DNA of 64,000 bases from Adenophora triphylla var. japonica (taxonomy: Eukaryota > Streptophyta > Magnoliopsida > Asterales > Campanulaceae): the NCBI GenBank assembly GCA_022495995.1, contig JAFEMH010007000.1, positions 41,739 to 105,738 on the forward strand. The letters run 5' to 3'. Positions within the stretch are counted from its first letter, which is position 1; the number at the start of each line of letters is the position of its first letter. The position numbers were made by a program, and so were the translations under genes. Positions 34,870 through 45,060 of this stretch are shown here, one piece after another. The notes beneath the pieces are model-generated. The model was given only the letters and a program-made list of their open reading frames with translations. It was not told the origin of the DNA and did not search any database.

Positions 34870-35210
34870 AAAATATACAACTTTAACAATAGGAAACAAT
34901 ATATTCACAATACATCTAAAACTTTAAAGTTCTAATAATCTAAAGCATTCACAATACATATAAAACTTTAAACTATTAATAATATAAAGCATTCACAATA
35001 CATATAAAACTTTAAAGTTCTAATAATCTAAAGCATTCACAATATATATAAAACGACGGATATTAAAAATAATCTAAAGCATTCACAATACATATGAAAC
35101 TTTAAAGTTCTAATAATCTAAAGCATTCACAATACATATAAAACTTTAAAGTTCTAATAATCTAAAGCATTCACAATACAATTTTAAACTTTAAACTATT
35201 ATTAATCTTC
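34870..35210. repeat. Short tandem repeats between the two transposase remnants
   Basis: Five or six copies of a roughly 46-bp AT-rich unit containing TCTAAAGCATTCACAATACA. Noncoding. Confidence 0.8.
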
Positions 35211-35297
35211 GTCCCCATCATCATCACCGGACTCTCGAATTACTACAAAACTCGAGTTCTTCATCTTCGTCTTCGGACTCTGATGAATCAAACTCTG

Positions 35298-36050
35298 GTT
35301 CCTCTTCCTCTTCCTCTTCCTCTTCCTCTTCCTCTTCCTCTTCCTCTTCCTCTTCCTCTTCCTCTTCCTCTTATTCATCAATATCAATGTGCGCGAGATG
35401 ACCTGAACGAGGCGGGGGAGTTGGCAAATTCACTGTAAGATATCCTCCTCGGGTTCATCAACATTTTGAGGAATATGAGTGACATCATCTAATGGATGAT
35501 TAGCCGATGAAACGTTAGGTGGCACCGGCATTTCATCCTCTTGATAGGGTGTTTCTAATGACGACTCGTAGTTGTCGACGAGGGTAGGTTGTCAATCATG
35601 CTCCTAGCCTTGGTCATCCAAATGACCCACAATCCGTCGGGTCGCGGACGAGGGTAGGGAGTCATGTATACCTGTTGTGCTTGAGATGCTAAGATGAAGA
35701 CGTCGTCGCCATTATGTCTGGACGAGTCCTTTACATCGACGAGGTCAAATATGGGGTGCTTCTTAACACCTCGCACAGCATCCCGCCAATCACAATTGAA
35801 CAAGACAACACTGTTTCTACCGAAATACTCCACCTCGACTACTTCTTTCAGGACGCCATAATAATCATTCCCTATAAGCTTCACACCGCTATTCCACGTC
35901 AATTTAGAGCCCCCGTAAGCTTTGGTATGAAACACATAGCCATTCACGAAATAACCGTTGTATAAATGAACGTTCAAGTACGGAGATGATGCTAAATGTC
36001 TTAACCTCGCAGCTTTGGCATCACCCGGATGTTTTCTTCTATTCGTTAAT
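35298..36050 (-). pseudogene. C-terminal part of a CACTA TNPD-type transposase (DUF4216 domain, acidic tail)
   Basis: Minus strand: HLASSPYLNVHLYNGYFVNGYVFHT..., GVKLIGNDYYGVLKEVVEVEYFGRNSVVLFNCDW, then IFILASQAQQVYMTPYP-like text: the DUF4216 domain that follows the TNP2 catalytic domain in CACTA transposases. Downstream, a frame change leads to a short linker (TPYQEDEMPVPP) and a (GAGGAA)n stretch at 35,298-35,372 encoding a run of Glu. The upstream catalytic domain is missing; other noncoding DNA begins at about 36,060. Confidence 0.8.
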
Positions 36051-36438
36051 ATTACTAAATATGTAACAAACTAGGATACAGAAACTGTATCCTAATTTGT
36101 TTCATATAAGGTGCATCTAGGGTACCAGGATTGATATCAGGCGCTCAAACGTAGGCGACATAATCACCGTCCGCGATGCCGTCAATCGCCCCAAAATGAG
36201 ATCTAGAACTAGATGTTCCTAAACTATTTCATCCACAGTTTTCTTACTTATTTGTTTGTAATTGAGATCAATTAAAGTCTCAACTCATGATCATTCGTGC
36301 TTACTTTTATTAGTTTAATATATTTGTTTTATTAGTTTAATATATTTGTTGGGTTATCAAAATTGTTATTATTCTTCCTAATTCTTTTAAATGGATATTT
36401 AATGTGATTTGTACCAAGCAAAATGAGTTCGTGTGAAA
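36051..36438. other. Gap upstream of the DUF4216 remnant
   Basis: Contains a short hairpin, AGGATACAG-AAA-CTGTATCCT (near 36,073-36,093). Nothing recognised as coding; the TNP2 domain expected here has been lost. Confidence 0.5.
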
Positions 36439-36731
36439 TCTATAGTATAAATTAAACCCCTCCGTGAACAGTTCTATGAACAGTTCCGGAGGGGTTTTTC
36501 CCTATTTTGCCCTCACTATTTAGTATGTTTCCCATTTTGCCCTTAAAACGTAAATGGGCTTTGGATTTGGGCTAAGACTTTGGGTTTGGGCTAAGAGTGG
36601 GCTTTAGGAGGGTTTACTTAAATTAATTAAGTAACTGATATTTTTTTATTTTTTTTTTAAATTTAAAAAAAAAATTAATATGAAAAAAAAAAAAATACAC
36701 CCGTGTGCTTGGACACGGGCATATGTACTAG
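36439..36731 (+). mobile_element. Non-autonomous Helitron, 293 bp
   Basis: 5' end TCTATAGTATAAATT preceded by A; 3' end CTAG followed by T; hairpin CCCGTGT-loop-ACACGGG at 36,700-36,719, 12 bases before the end. These are the standard Helitron signals. It is of the same family as the copy at 14,418-14,582 (shared CACCCCTCC/ACCCCTCC start, 'gggcaaaatggg' segment and hairpin). Confidence 0.85.
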
Positions 36732-37910
36732 TAATAACATATAAAGCAGATTCAAGGTGGTCTCAGTCTAAGTTGATCTTAAAGTTAGCAAATCTAATGA
36801 CAAGTCCCAAATTCAACTAATGAAAATATTCTGACTAGCTTTTGGTTTCTCAAGCTTGAGAAGAAGGTTGGAACCCCTCCTGATACTACTGAGATATTAT
36901 AATAGTTCTTTATTCAATTCAATGGAACCTACTCATAACAATTATACACTTACTATTCCTTGCCCCACCTTCTCCCTCGTACCCTACACTCACATCACAA
37001 CACTAATTTTTTATTAATCCTCGTTTCCAAAATAGAGTAGAGAGTAGCTTTTATTGAATTGTCCCAAAATCCAATTCTAGTGTTAATGTTCAAGTTGGCA
37101 ATCATAACCGAGTTGCTGTTGCTGTTGCTAGATGCTGAATCTCTAACATTTTCAACTTGGCCAACTTCATACTGTACAGTGCAGTGCAGATGTCTTTGCT
37201 TAACCCAATGAAATATTGGGGGCTGGTTACATTTAATTTTCTATTACCTTACAGAACAAAAGACTTTGCAAATTAATAAATTCCCAAGATATAGCTCCAA
37301 TCGAAGAATAATAATATCATGATTATCCATGTTCATATTAAACTATGCATAATAACACAAAACTTTCAGGTAACAAACTTAACTACTAACAATGTTTCTT
37401 GAAGTGTTGTTCACATGAATTCTCATCAAAATTACAGATAACAGCCCCATATGTACACATACAGCAACGTTCAAGTCATACAAAAGTAAAAAAACACACA
37501 CGCACACAGATCAGAAAGAGTAGCCCAATAATGTTCGATAACAACACCAACAAAGCCTTGGTCCCAATTCTGTTTGATAAACAAATATCCTTGACACCAG
37601 CATACAGAGGGCAGAATGAGAGTAATCCAAGTCCATTGACAACCTCCAAAAGAAAAATTAATAAAAATAGAAATGCCACATGCAGCAGAATAAGAGTAAT
37701 CCAAAAAAAAAAAGCGTTAAACACACACAGCGATATGATTAAAATTGATTCAATTCTGTCAAAGAACCAATGCAAAGGAGGACAATAAGCCAATATTCCG
37801 AAAAAAAAAATGAAAAAACAAACCTAAGCGGTTAACCAATTTCTTGAAATTTCTTGAAATCGATAAATAAATAAATCATAAAAATTGATGAAGAGGGGGA
37901 ATCGAAATAC
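36732..37910 (-). other. Probable intron of the CACTA transcript
   Basis: Follows a good splice donor (CAG/GTATTTCG at 37,911/37,910, minus strand). No domain is recognised; the ORFs of 100-130 codons in both directions look random, with the hydrophobic one reflecting a T-rich strand. Confidence 0.45.
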
Positions 37911-38030
37911 CTGGTTGATGAATACGAGAGAAGAGAGAGAAATTGACCGTGGAAGGAGGCGGACGGACCAACGGAGACGACGGCGTGAGACGGTGGAGAG
38001 GTGGACGGAACCCTAGATTGGCAAAAATAC
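37911..38030 (-). other. Noncoding first-exon-like segment of the CACTA (copy 1)
   Basis: Minus-strand CT-rich sequence ending ATCAACCAG followed by the donor GTATTTCG. It shares GTCCACCTCTCCACCGTCTC with the segment at 38,121-38,340, so the two look like a duplicated leader. Upstream is a direct repeat CCCTAGATTGGCAAAAA. Confidence 0.5.
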
Positions 38031-38120
38031 GTAACCCTAGATTGGCAAAAACCGCATCGGCAATATAATTGATTAAAAAGAATACAATCGAATGTAGTTT
38101 AAAGAGGGGAAATCACGTAC

Positions 38121-38340
38121 CTTGAAGAAGAGAGAGCTAGGATTGAGAAATTGGATCGCTTCGAGAGGGAGAGAGAGACGCGGATGGTGAAGACGGTGGA
38201 GATGGTGGACAGCGAAGGTTCGTCACGGCGGAGACGGTGGAGAGGTGGACGACGGCGGCGATTCTTCTTCTAGGTCGCGAGAGAGCGGGAAGAGAGAGAA
38301 AGCGGGAAGAGAGAGAGGGAAATTGATACGTAATTGATAT
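38121..38340 (-). other. Noncoding first exon of the CACTA transcript (copy 2)
   Basis: CT-rich minus-strand leader ending TTCTTCAAG with the donor GTACGTG (38,121/38,120). The TATA box lies just upstream. No ATG-initiated protein is evident, so it is probably 5' UTR. Confidence 0.55.
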
Positions 38341-38355
38341 CGAGGGATTAAATGA

Positions 38356-38364
38356 GTTTTTATA
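38356..38364 (-). promoter_or_regulatory. TATA box of the CACTA transposase promoter
   Basis: Minus-strand TATAAAAAC, located between the subterminal repeat block and the CT-rich leader. A start near 38,326 would begin the exon ending at 38,121. Confidence 0.5.
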
Positions 38365-38369
38365 ATTTC

Positions 38370-38595
38370 TCCCGGCGACGGAATATTCCGCCGCTAAATA
38401 TTAATTATAGCGGCGGAAATTAAATTCCGACGCTATAATTAATATTTAGCGGCGGAATATTCCGTCGGCGTAAATCCGGCAGCTAAACTATACGTACGCT
38501 CACCTGGATCGATGACATGGCACTCTCACCGACGGAAATTTCCGCCGCTGATTTTAAATTCAGCGACGGAAATTTCCGCCGCTATTATTAATAAA
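38370..38595. repeat. Inner part of the CACTA 5' subterminal repeats
   Basis: Copies of GCGGCGGAA/TTCCGCCGC like those at the outer 5' end (41,510-41,999). The two blocks were probably one region before about 2.9 kb of AT-rich, telomere-like and hairpin DNA came in between. Confidence 0.75.
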
Positions 38596-39125
38596 TATAA
38601 TTGTTTTCATTATATTTTTGAAAAAATAAATAAATCATTAATATTTATTAATTTTAATTTAATAAATATCATTATTTTTATTTATATAAAAATAAATAAA
38701 TCATAATAATTTATGATATATTTATATAAAAATAAATAAATCATAAATATTAATTAATTTTAATTTTATAATGGCATTATTTTTATTTATATAAAATATG
38801 AAAGTTGTTTTAAATTACTCTCAAAAAAATAAATATGAGTCAATAAATATTATTTTTGAAAAATTTTTAATTTAATAAATATCATTATTTTTATTTATAT
38901 AAAAATAAATAAATCATAAATATTTATGATATTTTTGAAAAAATAAATAAATCATAAATATTAATTAATTTTAATTTTATAATGCCATTATTTTTATTTA
39001 TATAAAATATAAAAGTTATTTTAAATTACTCTCAAAAAAATAAATATGAGTCAATAAATATTATTGACTCATATTTATTTTTATGAGTCAATAAATATTA
39101 TTGACCCATATTTATTTTAAATTAC
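38596..39125. repeat. AT-rich tandem duplication with palindromes
   Basis: About 225 bp at 38,640-38,860 is repeated at 38,870-39,075. It ends in a palindrome around AATAAATATTATTGACTCAT (39,041-39,110). A shorter inverted match occurs at 41,370-41,440. Noncoding. Confidence 0.75.
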
Positions 39126-39975
39126 CATATACCCTATACCCTATACCCTATACCCTATATATATCCTATACCCTATACCATATACCCTATACCCTATACC
39201 CTATACCCTATACCCTATACCCTATACCCTATACCCCTATACCCTATACCCTATACCCCTATACCCTATACCCTATGCCACTATACCACTATGCCACTAT
39301 ACCCTATACCCTATACCCTATGCCACTATGCCCTATACCCCTATGCCACTATACCTATACCCTATACCACATACCCTATACCCTATACCCCTATACCCTA
39401 TACCCTATACCCTATACCCTATACCCTATACCCCTATACCCTATACCCTATACCCTATACCCTATACCCCTATACACTATACACTATACACTATACACTA
39501 TACCCCTATACCCTATACCCTATACCCTATACCCTATACCCTATACCCTATACCCTATACCCTATACCCTATACCCTATACCCTATACCCCTATACTATA
39601 CCCTATACTACCTATACCCTATACCCTATACCACTATACATGCCTATACTATACCACTATACCCTATACCATATACCCTATAATTCTATACCCTATACCA
39701 CTATACCCTATATCCTATACCCTATACCCTATACCCTATACCCTATACCCTTACACCTATACCACTATACCCTATACTCCTATACCCTATGCCACTTATG
39801 CCATGCCTATACCCTATACCCTATACATTCTATACTATGCCACATGCCCTATACCCTATACCCCTATGCCACTTATACCCTATACCCTATATCACATACC
39901 CTATACCCTATACTCTATACTCCCTATACCCTATACTTATACCTATACCCTATACCCTATACCCTATACCCTATA
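39126..39975. repeat. (CCCTATA)n array, about 120 units (TATAGGG on the minus strand)
   Basis: Near-perfect 7-bp units with scattered variants (CCCCTATA, CACTATA, ATGCCACT). The unit differs by one base from the plant telomere repeat CCCTAAA. The long Tyr-Pro-Ile-Pro frames are translations of the array. Confidence 0.95.
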
Positions 39976-39976
39976 T

Positions 39977-40394
39977 GGTTTATGGTTTAGGGTTAGGGGT
40001 TTAGGGTTAGGTTTGTGTTAGGTTTGTGGTTTAGGGTTTGTGGTAGGGTTTGGTGGTTAGGGTTTAGGGGGGTTTAGGGTTTAGGGTTGGGGTTTAGTGT
40101 TTTGGGTTTAGAGTTTAGGGTTTAGGGTTAGGGTTTAGGGTTTAGGGTTTAGGGTTAGGGAGTTAGGGTTTAGGGTTTAGGGTTAGGGTTTAGGGTTTAG
40201 GGTTTAGGGGTTAGGGTTTAGGGTTTAGGGGTTAGGGGTTAGGGTTAGGGTTTTGGGTTTAGGGTTTAGGGTTTAGGGGTTAATTAGGGTTAGGGTTTAG
40301 GGTTTAGGGTTAGGGGTTTAGGGTTTAGGGTTTAGGGTTTAGGGGTTAGGGGTTAGGGGTTAGGGTTTAGGGTTTAGGCCAAGTTTAGGGTTTA
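39977..40394. repeat. Degenerate (TTTAGGG)n interstitial telomere-like repeat
   Basis: Plant-type telomere repeats with many TTAGGG, TTTAGGGG and GTTTGTGG variants, G-rich on the plus strand. It joins the CCCTATA array through TATGGTTTATGG. Confidence 0.95.
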
Positions 40395-40396
40395 TA

Positions 40397-40636
40397 CAAA
40401 ACAAGGAACTAACCAACTATTAGACAACACTGGAGATTATTGTCTCATAAGTAATAACTAAGATATCCGTAAAACAAAGACCCACATCATTACCGGAGAC
40501 ATAGTCTTTGTCTACAACGAAAAGAGCACCCAAAGTTCAAGCGAAAGGGTGATGACATATTTGTTAGGGGCTAAATATCCTTTTCAAACTTTCAAACCAA
40601 CTTAATCGAACACCTCTAAATCCTCTCTCCCACGTC

Positions 40637-40667
<31 letters not shown>

Positions 40668-41092
40668 CAAAGCAATTGAATTTGAAAATAACAAATATCG
40701 AGCCGCTCTTACCACAGTGCTATTTCATCTTTAATTTCACGTAATTCCACATTTCAATTCTCTCCCTTCTGTGCGGGTCCGAATGCGGGTTCGACTTCCC
40801 AGATTCCTTGACTTCCGAACAATGCAAGGCCCTAGAGGGTGTCTTTGCCTCCTAAGCCTTCATCGCGGATGACGGATATGGAGCTTGATGATGAGTGCGA
40901 GGAGACAACCCTTCACGATGTCAACATTGAAGCTTACGATGTAGATGATGACATGCACGGTGGTGGGGGCCGAGAGAGTACAGTGTGCTCGGCGGTAATG
41001 ATGTGGGTCTTTGTTTTCTCGGATATCTTAGTTATGACTTATGAGACAATAATCTCCAGTGTTGTCTAATAGTTGGTTAGTTCCTTGTTTTG
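40397..41092. other. Hairpin element with about 100-bp inverted repeats
   Basis: 40,397-40,495 (CAAAACAAGGAACTAACCAA...) is about 97% the reverse complement of 40,993-41,092. The interior holds a CT microsatellite (40,640-40,668) and a short acidic open frame (about 40,869-41,069, MTDMELDDECEETTLHDVNIE...) that I do not recognise. No target duplication is seen, so it could be a transposon or a locally inverted duplication. Confidence 0.65.
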
Positions 41093-41509
41093 GACTAATC
41101 TTGTTTTTGTTTTATTTTGGATACTCCTCGACCTACCCATTCCATAACTTAACCCCGAACCCTCAAATCTCTTTAAAATCAAAAAGGTTTTTCTTATTGT
41201 TTTCCTAAATAAATGATAAGTGGCGAAATTAAAATTTAAATTCTTTGTCGAAACAAAAACGTACATGAATGTTCGTTCAAAACAAAAAAAAAAGAACATG
41301 ATGACGCCACAACTTTCGGGATCTCACAAGGATGAATAAGCGGCTTGAGCGAATGTGGTACTTATAATGGCATTAAAAATTAAAATTAATAAATATTTAT
41401 GATTTATTTATTTTTTCAAAAATATCATAAATATTTATGATATTTTAATGTTTTTTAGTTTGTTATTTTGTTAATTAGTTCTAAAAATAAACAAAAATTA
41501 CATTTTGTT
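41093..41509. other. Unassigned sequence in the CACTA 5' region
   Basis: AT-rich, no coding signal. Includes a match in inverted orientation to the AT-rich duplication at 38.7 kb. Confidence 0.5.
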
Positions 41510-41998
41510 ATCAGCAACGGAATTTTTCGTCGGCGATAAATAAAAAATATTAAATTATCGGCGGCGGAAATATTCCGTCGGTGTTTAATAAAAAAAAAAA
41601 AAAACATTTAATTTCACCGTCGGAAATATTCCGTCGGTGTAATATTTCAAAAAGAAAAATAAAAAATATTTTAATTTCACCGTCGGAATATTTCCGACGC
41701 TGATAAATAAAAAAATAAAAAAATGATATATTTTCACCGGCGGAATATTTCCGTCGCTGATAAAGATTTAGCGGCGGAATATTCCGTCGGTAAATCAACC
41801 GCCAAATTAGCGGCGGAAATAAACGAATATTCGAGGAATATTCGTTTTAGCGGCGGAATTTAGCGGCGGAATTAAATTCCGTCGCTAAATTTGACGCCAA
41901 AAATTTTCCGACGCTAAAGCCTATATTCCGCCGCTATTTAGCGACGGAATCTGTCCGTCGCTGATAATTCCGTCGCTAAATGACCTGTTTCTGGTAGT
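41510..41998. repeat. CACTA 5' subterminal repeats
   Basis: Many GCGACGGAA, TTCCGTCGGTG and GGCGGAATATTCCG motifs in both orientations up to the terminal inverted repeat. Confidence 0.85.
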
Positions 41999-42002
41999 GT
42001 AT

Positions 42003-42646
42003 GTACTAGACCCGATGTCTCGTGTGCTCTAAGCATGACGAGTAGGTACCAATCGGATCCCGGCGAACCACATTGGATAGCAGTCAAGAATATCCTCAAG
42101 TACTTACGAAGAACTAAGGATGTATTATTGGTCTTTGGAGGAATGGAAGAAGATCTTGTAGTTAAAGGCTACACAGATGCTAGCTTCCAAACCGACAAAG
42201 ATGATTTCAGATCGCAGTCTGGATTTTTGTTTACGCTTAATGGAGGCACTGTGAGTTGGAAAAGTTCCAAGCAAAGTACCGTCGCTGATTCTATAACCGA
42301 AGCTGAGTACATAGCGGCATCCGATGCAGCTAAGGAAGCAGTTTGGATCAAGAAGTTCATTAGTGATTTGGAAGTCGTTCCAAGCATCAGAGATCCTATT
42401 GAACTTTACTGTGACAACAATGGTGCCATTGCACAAGCAAAGGAACCAAGGTCACACCAGAGATCCAAACACATACTTCGACGTTTCCACATTATTCGAG
42501 AGATATGTGAAAGGGAAGACGTAAAGATATGCAGAGTAGACACTGATGACAACGTGGCGGACCCATTAACTAAGGCTCTCCCGCAAGCTAAGCATGATGG
42601 TCATGTTAGGTCCATGGGTATTCGATACATGGGAGATTGGGCCTAG
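42003..42646 (+). pseudogene. Copia reverse transcriptase end and RNase H (3' part of gag-pol)
   Basis: Continues in the same frame as the part ending at 32,143: TRPDV...TSRYQSDPG, VKGYTDASFQTD, STTEAEYIAA-like ADSITEAEYIAASDAAKEAVW, CDNNGAIAQAKE and KHILRRFHIIRE, ending GIRYMGDWA and TAG at 42,644-42,646. This segment has no stop. It is disabled by separation from its 5' part and by the stop codons upstream. Confidence 0.9.
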
Positions 42647-42649
42647 TGC

Positions 42650-42660
42650 AAGTGGGAGAC
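42650..42660 (+). promoter_or_regulatory. Polypurine tract of the copia element
   Basis: AAGTGGGAGAC directly precedes the TG of the 3' LTR, the usual place for plus-strand DNA priming. Confidence 0.75.
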
Positions 42661-44013
42661 TGTTAGTGTTATGCCCTAGGCCTATAATTGATAGACTTAT
42701 GTGTTGACATTATTTATTATTTTATGAGATGTTTATCATTTGATTATTATATGTGTTTTGTGTATTTGTTTATAATAATCTCCGTCCCTAATTATTAAGA
42801 GAATAATTAGTATAATTGTCAATGGATAATCATACGATGATTATATGCAAAGAGATGCACATTGAAATTATGGGTACTTGTTAGTGAACAAATGACTAGA
42901 CTTGACCCGCATGAGATTTATGTCATGGTCAAATGTCATAATTAAATCTCATAAGGTTACTTCATTTAGTCCCTAGACCTGAGATTATCATGACCTTACA
43001 TATGATGAAAGTCACGTTTGATTTTAGTCAAACGATATCTTAACACGATATCTATAAAGGCTAATTTTGGCATGATCGGATTCATGATGGGAAGGATGAT
43101 AAGTCAAGATGGAATTTGTCCCTCAAAAGAGAGATGTTTTTGCTTGGGCTCCTCGATGAGTGATAATGATGAAAGTGTATGGCCATACCCCAATACGATT
43201 GGATTATCATTATACTCAAGATCGAGAAAGCATTGAACAAAGAACAAGTTGACATGGACCATGACTTGTGTTCAATATAAAATCGTGAGACAAAGGGAGA
43301 AATGAAAGTGTACCATTGGAAACGTGAACTTTTATGTTATATTATTTGGGTAGACATAATGGCTTGCTAGAGTCCGCTTATGTCTTATGAGGGTCAATAT
43401 GATCGAGCTCATTGCCAACATAATATAATCCTATTGGGTCACACACAATTAGAATGAATTTGATAAACCAAGGGAAGAATGATTGAGAACTCCTCACTTA
43501 CCTTGTATGGTCATGCGACACATCAAGGCCATGAGCCTCGTGTGGTCGTGCGACACAAGAAGTCATAAGGCGGTTTACAGAGCTGGTTTCCTAATTTGAT
43601 TAGGAAACATATTCTATGCTAAAGTAGTATAAATATAACAGTCTATCAACCCTTTAAGCCTAGCCGAAATTCTCAAAAGAAAACACAATACTCTCAATAT
43701 TCTTCCAAGGTTTAAAGATCTAGCAATCTTCAAGAAAAGTTCTTGAATTCATTCAAAGGTGTGGATACCGAAAGAGGGTCTTCGCTCGTTCATCGATCAA
43801 GGCCTAGAGTTCAAGCAAGTTGAAGAACGAAGTTTGTGATTCGAAATCACATAATCAAATCGTTCGATAGCTCAAGAACGGAAAGCGTTCAAGGTTGGTT
43901 ATATCTATCTCATAGTTTTTCAAGTTAATCATATAGAACGGATCATAGGGCTTCTTGGATTTTATATTATTTGATGCTTAATTCCGCTGCGCATGGACCC
44001 GTAAAACCCAACA
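42661..44013 (+). repeat. 3' LTR of the copia element (1,353 bp)
   Basis: Starts TGTTAGTG and ends CCCAACA, with TGTT/AACA inverted ends. A TATA box TATAAATA lies at 43,628-43,635. It abuts Tat pol sequence at 44,014. Confidence 0.85.
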
Positions 44014-44161
44014 GGAACCACTTTCTTAGGCGCCTTTCCTTTGGTTGCCACCTCTACCAGCTCCGCCTGCGATTTTGTGAACGAAGTCTCAACAATAAAG
44101 TCTGCCAACGTTTGTGCCTTAATCGCCTTGCGAGAATAATATTTGATATCAAATTCTGTTA
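44014..44161. repeat. 148-bp flanking duplication, right copy
   Basis: Matches 28,145-28,292; four substitutions, no gaps. This copy keeps an open frame where the left copy has TAG. Confidence 0.95.
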
Positions 44162-45060
44162 ACTCAATAGACCATTTCAATAGCATTCCCGCCGTATCTG
44201 GCTGTTGGAGAATCTTTCTTAACAAAGTATCAGTCAGGACTGTTATCGTATGGGTAGTGAAATAGGCCCTTAGCTTTCTGGCAGCGATCACCAAAGCGTA
44301 CGCTAATTTCTCTGCATTGAAGTATCTCGCCTCCACCTCTCTTAATTCCTTAGATACATAATACACTGGTTTTTGTACACTTCCCCCCTCCTTCACCAAC
44401 ATCGTGGCAACTCCATAATCAGATGCCACCAAGTATACAAACTACTCATCTCCCTCAACTGGGCTACATAATAATGGCGGCTTCCCAAGATAACTCTTCA
44501 TTTGTTTAAAGGCCTGATTACACTCCTCATTACACGGGAATTTCTGTCCACCCTTCAAGACATTGAAAAAGGGCAAACACCTTTCAACTGACCTAGATAT
44601 GAAACGCCCCAAGGCAATGATCCTTTCATCCTAGCGTTGAATCTCGCGGATTGTTTTCGGTGGCGACATGTCCAGCAAAGCCTATATATTTCCAGGGTTG
44701 GCTTCTATTCCCCTTCTGTTTACAAGAAAACCCAAAAATTTTCCGTCTGTGACCCCAAAAGTACATTTGCTAAAATTCAATTTCATTGAATTTTTCCTTA
44801 AGATGCAAAAAGTTTCAGCGAGATCCTCGAGGTGGTCGCCATCTTTGGTCTTAATCACCATATCATCAATATAAACTTCCACATTCCTCCCAATATGTGA
44901 CTTGAAAACCTCATTGGCCATACGCTGGTATGTTGCCCTAGCATTTTTAAACCTAAACGACATCATTTTATAGCAAAAATTTCCCTTTGGTGTTCTGAAA
45001 GAATTTTTCGCCTTGTCTTCCTCCGCCATTTTAATATGGTGATAGCCTTAATAGGAATCA
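44014..45060 (-). pseudogene. Reverse transcriptase and RNase H of Tat element A
   Basis: Reverse transcriptase text at 44,682-45,029 includes MAEEDKAKNSFRTPKGNFCY, FKNARATYQRM and the catalytic VYIDDM. RNase H at 44,014-44,432 has SDYGVATMLV, KPVYYVSKEL, NAEKLAYALV, VLTDTLLRKIL and IKAQTLADFI. Between and before them are stops and frame changes. The frame runs on artificially into the copia LTR. Confidence 0.85.

Larger units (their letters stand above)
32144..41999 (-). mobile_element. CACTA (En/Spm) transposon, 9.86 kb
   Basis: Both ends start CACTACCAGAAA in inverted orientation; the first 32 bases match at 31 positions. A 3-bp duplication TAT flanks it (32,141-32,143 and 42,000-42,002), as is usual for CACTA. 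Subterminal regions are packed with GCGACGGAA/TTCCGTCGC inverted motifs. The coding remnants (plant Ptta/En/Spm transposase and DUF4216 region) and promoter/exon signals are all on the minus strand, so the 5' end is at the right. It holds a Helitron, telomere-like repeats and a hairpin element. The main TNP2 transposase domain is absent, so it is non-autonomous. Confidence 0.93.
28293..44013 (+). mobile_element. Ty1/copia element lacking its 5' LTR, split by a CACTA transposon
   Basis: Plus-strand order: leader without LTR or primer site, gag, protease, integrase, reverse transcriptase (interrupted by CACTA at 32,143/42,003), RNase H, polypurine tract, 3' LTR. The reading frame is one continuous frame from 28,819 to 42,646 once the CACTA and one copy of its TAT duplication are ignored, broken by three stop codons (TAA 29,149; TAA 29,353; TGA 30,907). 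It lies within Tat element A. Confidence 0.92.

Noticed and set aside
37399..37793. Possible 100-130-codon genes on both strands
   Set aside because: No domain, composition follows the T-rich strand, and the place fits an intron of the CACTA transcript.
39101..40021. A 306-codon Tyr/Pro/Ile/Leu-repeat ORF
   Set aside because: It is a translation of the CCCTATA array; the 7-bp unit has no stop in any plus frame.
39126..40394. A real chromosome end
   Set aside because: The arrays are internal to a CACTA element whose two ends and target duplication are both present.
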